Below are positions 9,291-18,035 of a stretch of 64,000 bases of DNA, piece after piece (the stretch's first letter is position 1; each line of letters begins with the position of its first letter). The translations under genes and the position numbers were made by a program. Source of the DNA: Alphaproteobacteria bacterium (GTDB taxonomy: Bacteria > Pseudomonadota > Alphaproteobacteria > Rhizobiales > JAJFHR01); the NCBI GenBank assembly GCA_024278055.1, contig JAJRTY010000024.1, positions 1 through 64,000 of the forward strand. Direction: 5' to 3'. A model generated the notes under the pieces. The model saw only the letters and a list, made by a program, of their open reading frames with translations. It had not been told where the DNA came from and searched no databases.

Positions 9291-9872
9291 ATGCAGGTTC
9301 AGATTACCGGTAAGAACGTTGATGTTGGTGATGCGTTGAAATCCCACATCAAAGCCCGACTTGACCAGGATGTTGTTAAATATTTCGGTGATGACGCCAA
9401 TGGCCATGTCACCGTTGCCAGAGAGGGGGGTGAATTTCGTTCAGACTGCTCATTGATCCTAGGATCCGGCATCAGCCTGCAAAGCCACGGACAATCCGCT
9501 GACGCCTATGCTGCTTTCGATATCGCCGCCGAAAAGCTGGAAAAACGCCTCAGGCGTTACACCAGACGTCTGAAAGACCATCGCAAACAACGTTCTTCTC
9601 CCGTAAAAAGCATGGATTTTCCGGTTTTTGTGATTTCTCCTGATAGTGATGATGAAAAAGAGCCATCAAACGAAAACCCGGTAATCATTGCCGAAGCCAG
9701 CACGGAAATCCAGGACCTCACAGTGAGTGAGGCGGTTATGAAAATGGACATTTCCGACATGCCGTTCGTCATATTCCGTAACGACGCTAATCGTAATCTC
9801 AATATTGTCTATCGCCGCGATGATGGCAACATCGGCTGGATTGATCCCGAGCAGAAAATCGCCGCGTCTTAA
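9291..9872 (+). CDS. hpf: Ribosome hibernation promoting factor, long form (HPF/RaiA)
   Basis: 193 aa. The N-terminal S30AE domain (residues 1-100, MQVQITGKNVDVGDALKSHI) binds the 30S decoding region. After a variable linker the C-terminal dimerisation domain (about 135-193, with DMPFVIFRND and GNIGWIDP) marks the long form that forms 100S ribosomes by itself. The ATG has a GAAGGAAA site upstream. Location after rpoN and before ptsN is the usual proteobacterial arrangement. Confidence 0.93.
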   Translation: MQVQITGKNVDVGDALKSHIKARLDQDVVKYFGDDANGHVTVAREGGEFRSDCSLILGSGISLQSHGQSADAYAAFDIAAEKLEKRLRRYTRRLKDHRKQRSSPVKSMDFPVFVISPDSDDEKEPSNENPVIIAEASTEIQDLTVSEAVMKMDISDMPFVIFRNDANRNLNIVYRRDDGNIGWIDPEQKIAAS

Positions 9873-9950
9873 GTATCTCGAGTAAAGTATCAACCAGTTT
9901 TTTTATGCGTTAGTTTGCAGTAGAAAAACACCAGGAGTGTAGGCCAAGTA

Positions 9951-10415
9951 ATGGAATTATCCGAATTGATAAATTCAGACAGCATCGTTTCTACTCTTAA
10001 AGTTGGGAGTAAGAAACAGGCGTTGCAGGAGCTTGCGCAAGTTGCCGAAAGCATAACAGGCATTTCTTCACGCGACATTTTTGGCACCGTTTTACAGCGC
10101 GAACGCCTGGGCTCAACCGGCGTTGGTCAGGGCATTGCCATTCCGCACGGAAAACTTGACGGACTTGACCGGCTTTTTGCCATTTTCGCCCGCCTTGATA
10201 CGCCAATTGGTTTTGATGCCATGGATGACCAGCCCGTAGATCTGATCTTTATGCTGCTGGCACCGGAAAGTGCCGGGGCAGATCATTTAAAGGCACTGGC
10301 AAGAATTTCGCGCACTTTACGTGATCCATCCATTACCCGGAAATTGCGCGACAGTGCCTCCAAAGCCGAAATCTACTCAATCCTGACCCAGCCGGCGACC
10401 TCACACGCTGCATAG
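9951..10415 (+). CDS. ptsN: PTS IIA-like nitrogen-regulatory protein PtsN (EIIA-Ntr)
   Basis: 154 aa phosphocarrier of the nitrogen PTS. The active-site His lies in GVGQGIAIPHGKL (about residue 66). The family typically receives phosphate from NPr and controls potassium, nitrogen and envelope functions. An AGGAG is present but 13 bases from the ATG. It is followed directly by a strong hairpin that includes its stop codon. Confidence 0.92.
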   Translation: MELSELINSDSIVSTLKVGSKKQALQELAQVAESITGISSRDIFGTVLQRERLGSTGVGQGIAIPHGKLDGLDRLFAIFARLDTPIGFDAMDDQPVDLIFMLLAPESAGADHLKALARISRTLRDPSITRKLRDSASKAEIYSILTQPATSHAA

Positions 10416-10443
10416 TTTGTGAAGTCACAAACTATGCATTTTT
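10410..10443 (+). terminator. Rho-independent terminator after ptsN
   Basis: GCATAGTTTGTGA (10410-10422) pairs perfectly with TCACAAACTATGC (10425-10437) and is followed by a run of five T. The ptsN stop codon lies within the left arm. A second, weaker repeat TTTTAGCG...CGCTAAAA (10440-10467) follows, between ptsN and the convergent hsp20. Confidence 0.85.
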
Positions 10444-10474
10444 AGCGGCGCTCAAACGGCGCTAAAACATCCCG

Positions 10475-10906
10475 TTAAGACCCTTTGTGCTTAATTTCGA
10501 CACGTTTAACTGTGGATTTTGGTTCAGGTCTTGCCAGCATTATTGACAACAAACCGTTTTCCAAAGCCGCCCCGGTAACATCCATACCTTCAGCCAGCAC
10601 AAATGAGCGCTGGAACTGCCGCGCGGCAATACCGCGATGGAGGTATTTGCGGCCATCATCATCATTTTGACTGCCGCGCACATACAAATGGTTTTGTTCT
10701 ACGGTAACTTCCAGCTCTTCCGGGGCAAAACCGGCAACGGCAAACGTGATGGTGATAAAATCCCCGCGCTGGTCGGTGGCTTTGGTACGTTCAACATTAT
10801 AGGGCGGATAACCATCGTTGGCGGATTTTGAGATACGCGACAATGAGCGCTCAATTTCATCAAATCCCAGCAAAAACGGGCTGCCAAATACCGACATGCT
10901 TGCCAT
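10475..10906 (-). CDS. Small heat-shock protein, Hsp20/IbpA family
   Basis: 143 aa alpha-crystallin-type holdase that keeps unfolded proteins refoldable. The N-terminal SVFGSPFLLGFDEIERSL, the core (FITITFAVAGFAPEELEVTV) and the ENGLLSIML strand before the C-terminal tail are typical of class A IbpA-like proteins. The start at 10906 (MASMSV) has an AAAGGA eight bases upstream; an earlier in-frame start would add 12 residues without homology. An FNR-type box lies about 150 bases upstream. Confidence 0.88.
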   Translation of the reverse strand: MASMSVFGSPFLLGFDEIERSLSRISKSANDGYPPYNVERTKATDQRGDFITITFAVAGFAPEELEVTVEQNHLYVRGSQNDDDGRKYLHRGIAARQFQRSFVLAEGMDVTGAALENGLLSIMLARPEPKSTVKRVEIKHKGS

Positions 10907-11409
10907 ATCCAAAATCCTTTTATTCACCTGCCTGCCCGACACACTGGCATCGCCGCTAATATGCTATCAACCACGAAGCTATTCAATACTGGTCATCATT
11001 ACCATCTGCCCGGATGACCTCAATTAAAACCATCATTGGGGATTAAAAAAAACCCTATTTGATCTAAATCAATGCCACCAGATGGCTATCGATTATCTTT
11101 CAGGAACCGTCATGCGGAATTTGTGGCTTTTGCTGCCCAACAGTTCGCCTTAAAGGCCGCAGGATTTTGTGTAGATAAAGCGATTGATGGTAATTCGCTG
11201 TAGATTTGCAATTTGGGCTACCAACTGATTTGCACATTTATAGTGAAGAGTGTTTGCCTGCAGTGCTTGCCCCAGGATAGAAGCTCTTTCCCTAGCATTG
11301 CAGGCATTCACATTTTAATTGCGCGACGCGAAAAGCCCCAGGCCAGGGCAGTGGGCTGGCTTGGAAATGTTCCAGCAAAGTTCAAAAAATCACATTATAA
11401 ACCAAAATA
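10907..11409. other. Intergenic region between hsp20 and hemerythrin genes
   Basis: About 500 bases without a convincing gene. A perfect FNR-type box lies at 11059-11072. An open frame at 11213-11464 on the plus strand lacks a ribosome site and family resemblance and runs into the hemerythrin gene. No other structure was seen. Confidence 0.5.
11059..11072. promoter_or_regulatory. FNR/FixK-type box upstream of hsp20
   Basis: TTGATCTAAATCAA is a perfect match to the TTGAT-N4-ATCAA consensus recognised by the FNR/FixK/Anr family. It is about 150 bases upstream of the hsp20 start. No -10 box could be assigned with confidence, so oxygen control of hsp20 is an inference. Confidence 0.6.
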
Positions 11410-11982
11410 CTATTTCTTGCAGTCTTCACATTCACCATTGCAGGCTGGTATCTCAGCACCCTGATTAATGGAGCTGGTTTTAATATCTGCCATAAGCCTG
11501 GTCAGTTGACGCAAGCCATCAGCGGGAAAGCGTCGACGCGCCAACGGCAGAACAACACTGTTTTCCCACATAATATGGCGGCGATAGTTTTCAAAAAACC
11601 CGCGTAGCATATAACCAAACATATTGGCGTCTTCGAGTGTTTTTCCCCGGGCGAGACTTTCGAGAACCTCTATCAGTTCTTCGGCAAAACTTTCATCAAC
11701 CACATGCTCATCATTAAGGCGAGCAACGATTTCATCAACATTATCCTCATCATCAGCATATTTCACCAACAGCGGAAAAAGAGCATCTTCCTCAATTCGA
11801 TGATGCAGCGGCAGGTCATTTTTTAATGCATTCGCAGCCTGACGTGCCTTCTTGCAATCAACACGGTTGGGCAGACTGTCTGCTATTTCCTCAAGCAAAT
11901 CACATAAATCCTGATGCTCACCATGTTCAATGAGCATCAAATCCAATGGATCCCCAAGATCAGTTTCTTGTGGCTGTTTCAT
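11410..11982 (-). CDS. Hemerythrin HHE domain protein
   Basis: 190 aa, probably a four-helix bundle holding a di-iron or similar metal site that binds O2 or NO, or takes part in iron-sulfur repair (YtfE-like). Candidate ligands are the HGEH region (residues ~20), HHRIEED (~65), DEHVVDE (~95) and HIMWENSVVLPLA (~137). The C-terminus ends in a Cys-rich tail CNGECEDCKK, unusual for plain hemerythrins and possibly a second metal or redox site. Start at 11982 has GGAGG upstream. An FNR-like box is about 110 bases upstream. Confidence 0.8.
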   Translation of the reverse strand: MKQPQETDLGDPLDLMLIEHGEHQDLCDLLEEIADSLPNRVDCKKARQAANALKNDLPLHHRIEEDALFPLLVKYADDEDNVDEIVARLNDEHVVDESFAEELIEVLESLARGKTLEDANMFGYMLRGFFENYRRHIMWENSVVLPLARRRFPADGLRQLTRLMADIKTSSINQGAEIPACNGECEDCKK

Positions 11983-12093
11983 CTGAAACCGGCCTCCAGT
12001 CTGGCGCACAAATTATCGCCTATGTTAGTGTTAAAGACAGTAGAATTCCCTTGTAAGCCCAAGAAAACCTAGCATAGGGTTTCTTGCCCCGTT

Positions 12094-12107
12094 TTGATTC
12101 AGGTCAA
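12094..12107. promoter_or_regulatory. FNR-type box upstream of the hemerythrin gene
   Basis: TTGATTCAGGTCAA matches the FNR consensus except for G in place of A in the second half-site. A TATGCT that could be a -10 element lies downstream (12071-12076, minus strand). It fits low-oxygen or NO control of the hemerythrin. Confidence 0.55.
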
Positions 12108-12182
12108 AATATCGATTGTGAAAATCCGCTAGGCTGAGCTTGGTGAGGATTGTTGCCTGAACCTTCAAATTGAAGTTGATGG

Positions 12183-13715
12183 TTACTTTAAAACCGGATC
12201 AGGCAAGCCTGTATTGCGAAGGAGATCACCACTCCTGACGATTTGTGCTGTAATTTCAATGTCATCAGCAAGATAACGATCCTGTTTCAGTGCCGGAATT
12301 TTTTCGCGCAGTTTTTGCACAACATTGCTTAAAGCCACACTGGTTACCAGCGGCGCGCGCATTTCTATCCCCTGGGCTGCACATAACAGCTCAACCCCCA
12401 GTATTCGCCCGAGGTTATCATTCATAACCATCAGACGCCGGGCTGCGTGCGCCGCCATGGACACATGGTCTTCCTGGTTGGCGGATGTGGGCGTGCTGTC
12501 GGTAGAGCATGGATTGGCAAGATGTTTGTTTTCGCTCATCAATGCCGCCGTGGTCACTTCGGCAATCATAAAACCGGAATTCAACCCCGGCTCCGGGGTC
12601 AGGAACGGCGGCAGGTCAAAAGACAATGTCGGGTCAACCATCAGGGCAATGCGCCGCTGGGAAATTGAACCGATTTCAGCTATCGCCAGAGCAATAATAT
12701 CAGCGGCAAATGCCACTGGTTCGCCGTGAAAATTGCCCCCTGAAACAATAAGGTTAGCCTCAGCTAACACCAGAGGATTGTCAGTGGCCGCATTGGCTTC
12801 GATCTCTAAAGTACACGCCACCTGACGCAGCAAGTCCATCGCCGCCCCTGTCACTTGCGGCTGGCAGCGAATACAATAAGGATCCTGTACGCGGGCATCA
12901 TCATCACGGTGACTCTCGCGAATTTGCGACCCCGCCATATACGCGCGCATGGTTTGTGCTGCTTCAATCTGCCCTCTATGGCCGCGCAACGCATGTATCT
13001 CTGGCTGCAACGGTTGCGTTGAGCCCATAATCGCATCTGTCGTCAAAGCACTCGTTACCAGAGACGAACACGCACTGCGCCAGGCGGCAAATAATCCGCC
13101 AAGCGCATACGCACAGGAAAACTGGGTGCCGTTAATGAGTGCAAGACCTTCCTTGGCACCAAGTTCAACCGGCTTTAGCCCGGCTTTTTTTAACGCCTGT
13201 GCGCCCGGCATAATCTCACCACCAAATTCAGCCCGCCCCTCACCAATCATAACCGCCGCCATATGGGCCAGCGGTGCAAGATCGCCCGAGGCGCCGACCG
13301 AGCCCTGCGCCGGTATCACCGGGATTACGCCCGTGGCCAACATATCCTCCAGCAGAGTTATCAACTGCCACCGCACCCCCGATGCACCACGGCCAAGCGA
13401 CAACAATTTGAGCGACATCATCAAACGAACAATAGGGCGTTCAGCCGGGTCCCCGACACCGCAGCAATGAGATAAAATGAGGTTGCGTTGCAGCGTTGAT
13501 GTATCCTCTCTGGCTATTTTGACATTTGCCAGTTTGCCAAAGCCGGTATTGACGCCGTAAACCGCTGCATCCCCCGCCACCGCTGCTGCAATGCGCGCAG
13601 CTGCTTCATCGACCTTAGGCCGCGCTTGCCGTGCCAAAACTGCCGCTGTTTCATGCCAGTAAATCTGTGCCAGATCATCCAGGCTGGTGTTTTCCGGGTA
13701 AAGTGTAAGTGTCAT
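12183..13715 (-). CDS. hutH: Histidine ammonia-lyase
   Basis: 510 aa aromatic amino-acid lyase, standard length. The MIO prosthetic group would form from Ala142-Ser143-Gly144 in [25 protein letters not shown] near residue 53 supplies the catalytic Tyr, and NQEDHVSMA is in the C-terminal half. It deaminates L-histidine to urocanate. No hutU, hutI or hutG is next to it, so it is a stand-alone copy; another substrate such as tyrosine cannot be excluded. The DUF1801 gene lies just upstream in the same direction. Confidence 0.88.
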   Translation of the reverse strand: MTLTLYPENTSLDDLAQIYWHETAAVLARQARPKVDEAAARIAAAVAGDAAVYGVNTGFGKLANVKIAREDTSTLQRNLILSHCCGVGDPAERPIVRLMMSLKLLSLGRGASGVRWQLITLLEDMLATGVIPVIPAQGSVGASGDLAPLAHMAAVMIGEGRAEFGGEIMPGAQALKKAGLKPVELGAKEGLALINGTQFSCAYALGGLFAAWRSACSSLVTSALTTDAIMGSTQPLQPEIHALRGHRGQIEAAQTMRAYMAGSQIRESHRDDDARVQDPYCIRCQPQVTGAAMDLLRQVACTLEIEANAATDNPLVLAEANLIVSGGNFHGEPVAFAADIIALAIAEIGSISQRRIALMVDPTLSFDLPPFLTPEPGLNSGFMIAEVTTAALMSENKHLANPCSTDSTPTSANQEDHVSMAAHAARRLMVMNDNLGRILGVELLCAAQGIEMRAPLVTSVALSNVVQKLREKIPALKQDRYLADDIEITAQIVRSGDLLRNTGLPDPVLK

Positions 13716-13718
13716 GGA

Positions 13719-14132
13719 CTATTTTCTGGTCTTATTGAGGTGATATGTCAACGCCAGTGCAATACAGTGTTGCAGTGGTTGTTCGGGAATTTTCCGGTTT
13801 ACATTGAACACAATCGCCCGGTTGCCTTCATATGTCAGCACATGAGGGTAAACCTCGCGAAAGGTCTCCACCAGCCTCGTTTGACAATGAAAATACATGG
13901 CGTAGCGGTCAGGCGCAGATTTTATCGCATCAATACGAATGGTGCTGCCACTCTTTGGGCCTGAGGTCAGATAGCTTGGCTGCCCCCATTTAAGAGTTTC
14001 CTCAAGCTCGCCGACACCTTTGGTTTGAGCCGCTGTCACAAAAATCAATTGACGCAGACCAAGCAGCTTTTTGCCGACCTCTGTATCATAGGTGTTAAAA
14101 ACAGCTTCAACTTCCAGATTATCAAATTTCAT
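13719..14132 (-). CDS. DUF1801-domain protein
   Basis: 137 aa protein resembling the DUF1801 family, a small fold of unknown biochemical role. Typical pieces are LEETLKWGQPSY, GSTIRID and the HCQTRLVETFREVYP stretch. The start is set at MKFDNLEVEAVF because upstream codons are not family-like and overlap the edge of the intergenic region. It ends 3 bases before hutH, so the two probably share a transcript; why they are paired is unknown. Confidence 0.7.
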   Translation of the reverse strand: MKFDNLEVEAVFNTYDTEVGKKLLGLRQLIFVTAAQTKGVGELEETLKWGQPSYLTSGPKSGSTIRIDAIKSAPDRYAMYFHCQTRLVETFREVYPHVLTYEGNRAIVFNVNRKIPEQPLQHCIALALTYHLNKTRK

Positions 14133-14196
14133 AGTGCGCAAATCTACAAGAGGTGCTTGAAAATAACAATAATGCAGGTAGCATTGCACTTTAAGA

Positions 14197-14300
14197 CCCG
14201 ACAGTCCTTAAGCCAGCCCGCTCCCCCGTCCCAACCACCCCACAGGGTACCATATCGGGAGGTTGGGACGGGGGAGCGGGCTGGCTTAAGGACTGTCGGG
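14197..14300. repeat. Large perfect inverted repeat (40-bp arms)
   Basis: Left arm 14197-14236 and right arm 14261-14300 are exact reverse complements over 40 bases, with a 24-base spacer that contains GGTACC. The inner part (CTCCCCCGTCCCAACCACCC and its mate) is shared with the repeat at 27600-27660, where a T/A pair of the stem is changed to A/T. It lies between the divergent DUF1801 and agmatinase-like genes and ends about 10 bases before the ribosome site of the latter. It behaves like a palindromic repeat element; it has no T-run like a classical terminator. Confidence 0.9.
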
Positions 14301-14322
14301 GCAGACACCTAAGGAGCTGGGA

Positions 14323-15279
14323 ATGGATAAAGCGGGATACGAACAGGGCAGACTGGATTTACCCTTTGTCGGCATCGCCACATTTGGCAAAAACCCCTAT
14401 GTACAGGACTGGCAATCCATTGATGCAGACGTCGCCATTTTAGGCGCACCATATGATTTTGGCACCCAGTGGCGCGCTGGAGCAAGATTTGGCCCGCGTG
14501 CCATCCGCGAAGCCTCGACCCTGTTCTCATTTGGCCATGGTGGGGCCTATGACCATGAAGATGATGTAACCTACCTACCCGCCGACAAAGTCAGGATCGT
14601 TGATATTGGTGATGCTGACATCGTCCACACTGATACAGTCAAAAGCCATGCAAATATCGAATATGGTGTCAGGCAAATCCTCAAAGCCGGGGCTTTACCG
14701 ATTGTTCTGGGCGGCGATCACTCAATCAACATTCCCTGCATCAATGCCTTTGAGGGCGAAGAGCCCATTCATCTCGTGCAGATAGATGCGCATCTCGATT
14801 TTGTTGACGAACGCCACGGCGTGCGCTTTGGTCACGGCAATCCCATGCGCCGGGCAGCCGAAAAAGACTATGTCACCGGCTTGAGCCAGATCGGCATTCG
14901 CAATGTTTCCTCCACCGCCAAACAAGGCTATGAGGATGCGCGGGCCATGGGCTCTGACATCATGTCCGTGCGCCAGTTTCGAAAACTTGGCGTTGAACAG
15001 GTGCTGGCCCGCATACCAACAGGCGTGCGCTATTACGTCTCAATAGATATTGACGGGTTTGATCCCTCAATCGCACCGGGCACCGGCACTCCCAGTCATG
15101 GCGGATTTCTCTATTACGAGGGACTGGAACTTCTTGCCGGTCTGGCCGGGCAAGGCATCATCGTTGGCATTGATCTGGTAGAAGTTGCCCCCGACTATGA
15201 CCATACCGGCACTACCGCCATTCTAGCAGCGCAAATTCTGATGAACACAATCGGGCGAATCATGCATGCCCGGTCCTGA
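14323..15279 (+). CDS. Agmatinase-like ureohydrolase (copy 1)
   Basis: 318 aa arginase-superfamily enzyme, which hydrolyses a guanidino group to urea. Mn-binding motifs are complete: GGDHS (His133), DAHLD (Asp155, His157, Asp159) and SIDIDGFDP. The N-terminal GAPYDFGTQWRAGARFGPRAIR is typical of the agmatinase/guanidinobutyrase branch; the true substrate is uncertain. AAGGAG precedes the ATG. Its end overlaps the next gene by 14 bases. A second family member occurs at 36012. Confidence 0.82.
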   Translation: MDKAGYEQGRLDLPFVGIATFGKNPYVQDWQSIDADVAILGAPYDFGTQWRAGARFGPRAIREASTLFSFGHGGAYDHEDDVTYLPADKVRIVDIGDADIVHTDTVKSHANIEYGVRQILKAGALPIVLGGDHSINIPCINAFEGEEPIHLVQIDAHLDFVDERHGVRFGHGNPMRRAAEKDYVTGLSQIGIRNVSSTAKQGYEDARAMGSDIMSVRQFRKLGVEQVLARIPTGVRYYVSIDIDGFDPSIAPGTGTPSHGGFLYYEGLELLAGLAGQGIIVGIDLVEVAPDYDHTGTTAILAAQILMNTIGRIMHARS

Positions 15280-16756
15280 AAACATTCGCGTTTTGGTGGT
15301 GGTTTTTGATGCTTTGCGCCCGGAGTTTGTCACACCTGAGTTAATGCCAAACCTGTCACAGTTTGCCAGTCGCGGTGTCAGATATACCAACAGTCATTCC
15401 ACATTCCCCACCGAAACCCGCGTCAATCAATCCGCCGTCATTACCGGGTGTTATCCAGGCGCACACGGACTTGTCGCCAACAAATTCATCGAACCCGCAG
15501 CCTCGCCCGGAAAAATCTTCAATACCGGCGATGAAGATGAACTCAAAACAGCTTTTACACGCGTGGGCAAAAACCTGCTGCACCGGCCCACATTGAGCCA
15601 AAGACTGGCACAGCTTGGAAAATCCTTTGCCACTGTTTCCACCGGAACCCCCGGCGGTGCCCGGCTGATCAATCATGATGCTGAATCAACCGGCAACTTC
15701 CGTCTGTCCCTGCACCGGCCAGATGCAGCCAGCCCTGAAGGAATTGTCAAAAACATCATCAAAACCATTGGCCCGATACCGGAGTATCATCTGCCCGCTC
15801 TTCAATGGGTAAGTTACGGGGTTGAGTGTTATCTCGATTTTATCGAAAATCAGATCCACCCCGATGTCATGGTGTTGTGGTTAAGTGAACCTGATGAGAG
15901 CTTCCATCATATTGGTATCGGCTCAGCCGGGGCGCTGTCGGCCATTCGCCATGTGGATATGGAATTTGGCCGAATACTTGAGCGGCAAAAACAACAGATA
16001 GAGTCAGGGCATTTGCAGATTATCACCCTGTCAGATCACGGCCAGATCAGCCTCAAAGGTGAGCCGCTGGATATTTCTGCCAGATTCAGGGCAGCGGGTT
16101 TTGCTATTGACGCCACCCCGCAAAATGACAGCCAGGGCGTGGCAATTATCGACAATGCCGGTGGCGTCTGGCTTACCCGGCCTGATGCCGGATTGTTGCA
16201 GGAACTTGTGGTCTGGCTGCAACAGCAAAGCTGGTGTGGGCCCATTTTCACAGTCGAAGGTATCGCTGGAACACTGAAACATGAAGACGTTGGCATCGCC
16301 CACTCCCGCGCTCCCGACATCAGCTTTGTCTGTCATCATGGTGATGAGGATAATACCTGGGGAATTGCCGGTGAGAGCTTGCATGATGCCAGCTACCCCA
16401 TTGGCGGTGGTTGTCACGGCGGGCTTTCGCGCTATGAGTTACACAATTTCCTTGCCCTGTCCGGTGCCAGCTTTGGCGCGAGTTCCATCATAGATCTGCC
16501 CGCCGGCAATATAGATATTACGCCGACAGTGCTGAAGCTGTTTGGTCATGACATCAGTAAACAGGTTGATGGCCGCATCCTGTTTGAGGCCTTGGTTGAT
16601 CCGCAAATTCCGGACACAGAAAAACCGGTGGAACAGACCATCTCATCCACCAACAAAAACGGCTCTGTAACCCATCTCAATCTAACCCGTATGGGTACAA
16701 CCCGCTATCTCAACCGGGCCTGGACAACACAACCGGATTCAGCCGCCATAAAGTGA
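15266..16756 (+). CDS. Type I phosphodiesterase / nucleotide pyrophosphatase family protein
   Basis: 496 aa alkaline-phosphatase-superfamily hydrolase. FDALRPEF near the N-terminus gives the first metal Asp. STFPTETRVNQSAVITG carries the nucleophile Thr, LSEPDESFHHIG gives further metal ligands, and TLSDHGQI supplies the Asp-His pair. No signal peptide is visible, so it is probably cytoplasmic. It overlaps the agmatinase-like gene by 14 bases, indicating an operon. The substrate is unknown. Confidence 0.75.
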   Translation: MPGPENIRVLVVVFDALRPEFVTPELMPNLSQFASRGVRYTNSHSTFPTETRVNQSAVITGCYPGAHGLVANKFIEPAASPGKIFNTGDEDELKTAFTRVGKNLLHRPTLSQRLAQLGKSFATVSTGTPGGARLINHDAESTGNFRLSLHRPDAASPEGIVKNIIKTIGPIPEYHLPALQWVSYGVECYLDFIENQIHPDVMVLWLSEPDESFHHIGIGSAGALSAIRHVDMEFGRILERQKQQIESGHLQIITLSDHGQISLKGEPLDISARFRAAGFAIDATPQNDSQGVAIIDNAGGVWLTRPDAGLLQELVVWLQQQSWCGPIFTVEGIAGTLKHEDVGIAHSRAPDISFVCHHGDEDNTWGIAGESLHDASYPIGGGCHGGLSRYELHNFLALSGASFGASSIIDLPAGNIDITPTVLKLFGHDISKQVDGRILFEALVDPQIPDTEKPVEQTISSTNKNGSVTHLNLTRMGTTRYLNRAWTTQPDSAAIK

Positions 16757-18034
16757 TTGTAAAATCGAGCCCGGCCATTTTTGAGCTTTTTCAGCATTTG
16801 ATTTTCTCATATCTGCCTGATCACCTACGGTGCTCATGAACCGTTCGTCCGAAGCAAATTCGCTGCCGGTAGCGCTGTAAACGCCGCCAAGGGAAATGGC
16901 ATCATCAGGAGCAACAAGGGTCCAGCAATTATCGACAAGATCAACCTTGTCAACTGGTGGTGAATTGGAAAACCTGGTGATGATATCAACAGCCGCCAAC
17001 CTCGCCTGCACCACTGCGGATACGGTCGATTTTGACATTTCATCTGCGGCTGATGCATCACCAATAACATAGATATCTTCAGCGATTGCCGATTGCATCG
17101 AAGGGGTGCGTATCCGGCAATAACCATCTTCCGCAGCCATGCCGGTAGCGGTAAGAAAATCGTGGGCTTTTTGCGGCGGAATAACATTAACCACGTCAGT
17201 TTCAAAAACATCTGACTCTGTCTGTATTCTGCCGCTTTTCAGATCGATCGTCTGGACGCCGCCATGAAAATCACGCGGAATCCATTCGATCATATCCTCA
17301 TAATAATCCACATAGGCTTCTTCAAACATCGCCTGCATGGGATATTCGTCTTTTTCGTCAACAATCAATATTTTTGCTGTTGCATTAAAGTCCTTGAACC
17401 AGCGCGCAGCGCGGCAGGCGCGCTCATAGACAGCCGGTGGGCAGCGATTGTGTCCAGCCGGGGCAACCAGAGCAAACAATCCTCCGGTTGGCACTTGTTG
17501 CAACATGGCGAGAAAGTCCTGGCAGCTTGCACCAGACGTCCAGATGGCTGTTGAATCCGGGGTTCCTTCAAGGCCGAAAGCTTCCCATTTCAAGGCGACA
17601 CCAGGAGCTGCTATCAGTGCATCATAAGATAAAGGCGTATCATTCCCGGCAAGGCCAATGGTTTTTTTATCGACGTCTATGCGCTCGACCCGACCAACAA
17701 CCACCTTCACTCCGCGGCGTTCAAAGGTACTGACAAGATCAATTGAGGCCGTGCTGCACGGACCTGATTTTTGCTGTGGGACACCATTGAGCGCAAATGG
17801 CGCATTGTAGGTTCTTTGCGCACTGACAACAATGATATCGAATTGATCAGCCGTTTGAGCCTGTATGGCACCAACAAAGGCGCTGCCGCCTGAGCCGCCG
17901 CCGATAACCACAAGCCTGGGTCTGGCACCCTGGGCAATCCCCGGTGCCGACAACATCAATAGGCTGCCTGTTGCCGTTAACCCCTGTAAAAAGCGCCGTC
18001 GGTTTGCTCCGGAATTCTTCCGGGCAGGCGCCAT
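16739..18034 (-). CDS. soxF: Sulfide dehydrogenase flavoprotein (SoxF/FccB-like)
   Basis: 431 aa periplasmic FAD protein. A twin-arginine signal (NRRRFLQGL, residues 11-19) is followed by the dinucleotide motif VIGGGSGG. Cysteines in HNRCPPAVYERAC and GYCRIRTP match the positions of the redox-active disulfide of flavocytochrome c sulfide dehydrogenase. It would oxidise sulfide or reactivate the Sox carrier, passing electrons to a c-type cytochrome. The start at 18034 lies 2 bases after the soxD stop. Its 3' end overlaps the convergent phosphodiesterase gene. Confidence 0.8.
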   Translation of the reverse strand: MAPARKNSGANRRRFLQGLTATGSLLMLSAPGIAQGARPRLVVIGGGSGGSAFVGAIQAQTADQFDIIVVSAQRTYNAPFALNGVPQQKSGPCSTASIDLVSTFERRGVKVVVGRVERIDVDKKTIGLAGNDTPLSYDALIAAPGVALKWEAFGLEGTPDSTAIWTSGASCQDFLAMLQQVPTGGLFALVAPAGHNRCPPAVYERACRAARWFKDFNATAKILIVDEKDEYPMQAMFEEAYVDYYEDMIEWIPRDFHGGVQTIDLKSGRIQTESDVFETDVVNVIPPQKAHDFLTATGMAAEDGYCRIRTPSMQSAIAEDIYVIGDASAADEMSKSTVSAVVQARLAAVDIITRFSNSPPVDKVDLVDNCWTLVAPDDAISLGGVYSATGSEFASDERFMSTVGDQADMRKSNAEKAQKWPGSILQSLYGG

Positions 18035-18035
18035 T

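Noticed and set aside
9127..9339. Small open frame between rpoN and hpf
   Set aside because: No ribosome site or recognisable protein; it runs into hpf in another frame.
11213..11464. 83-codon open frame in the hsp20-hemerythrin gap
   Set aside because: No ribosome site, and it ends inside the hemerythrin gene; composition is not protein-like.
14197..14300. Insertion sequence ends
   Set aside because: No transposase, no target duplication seen, and the arms are separated by only 24 bases.
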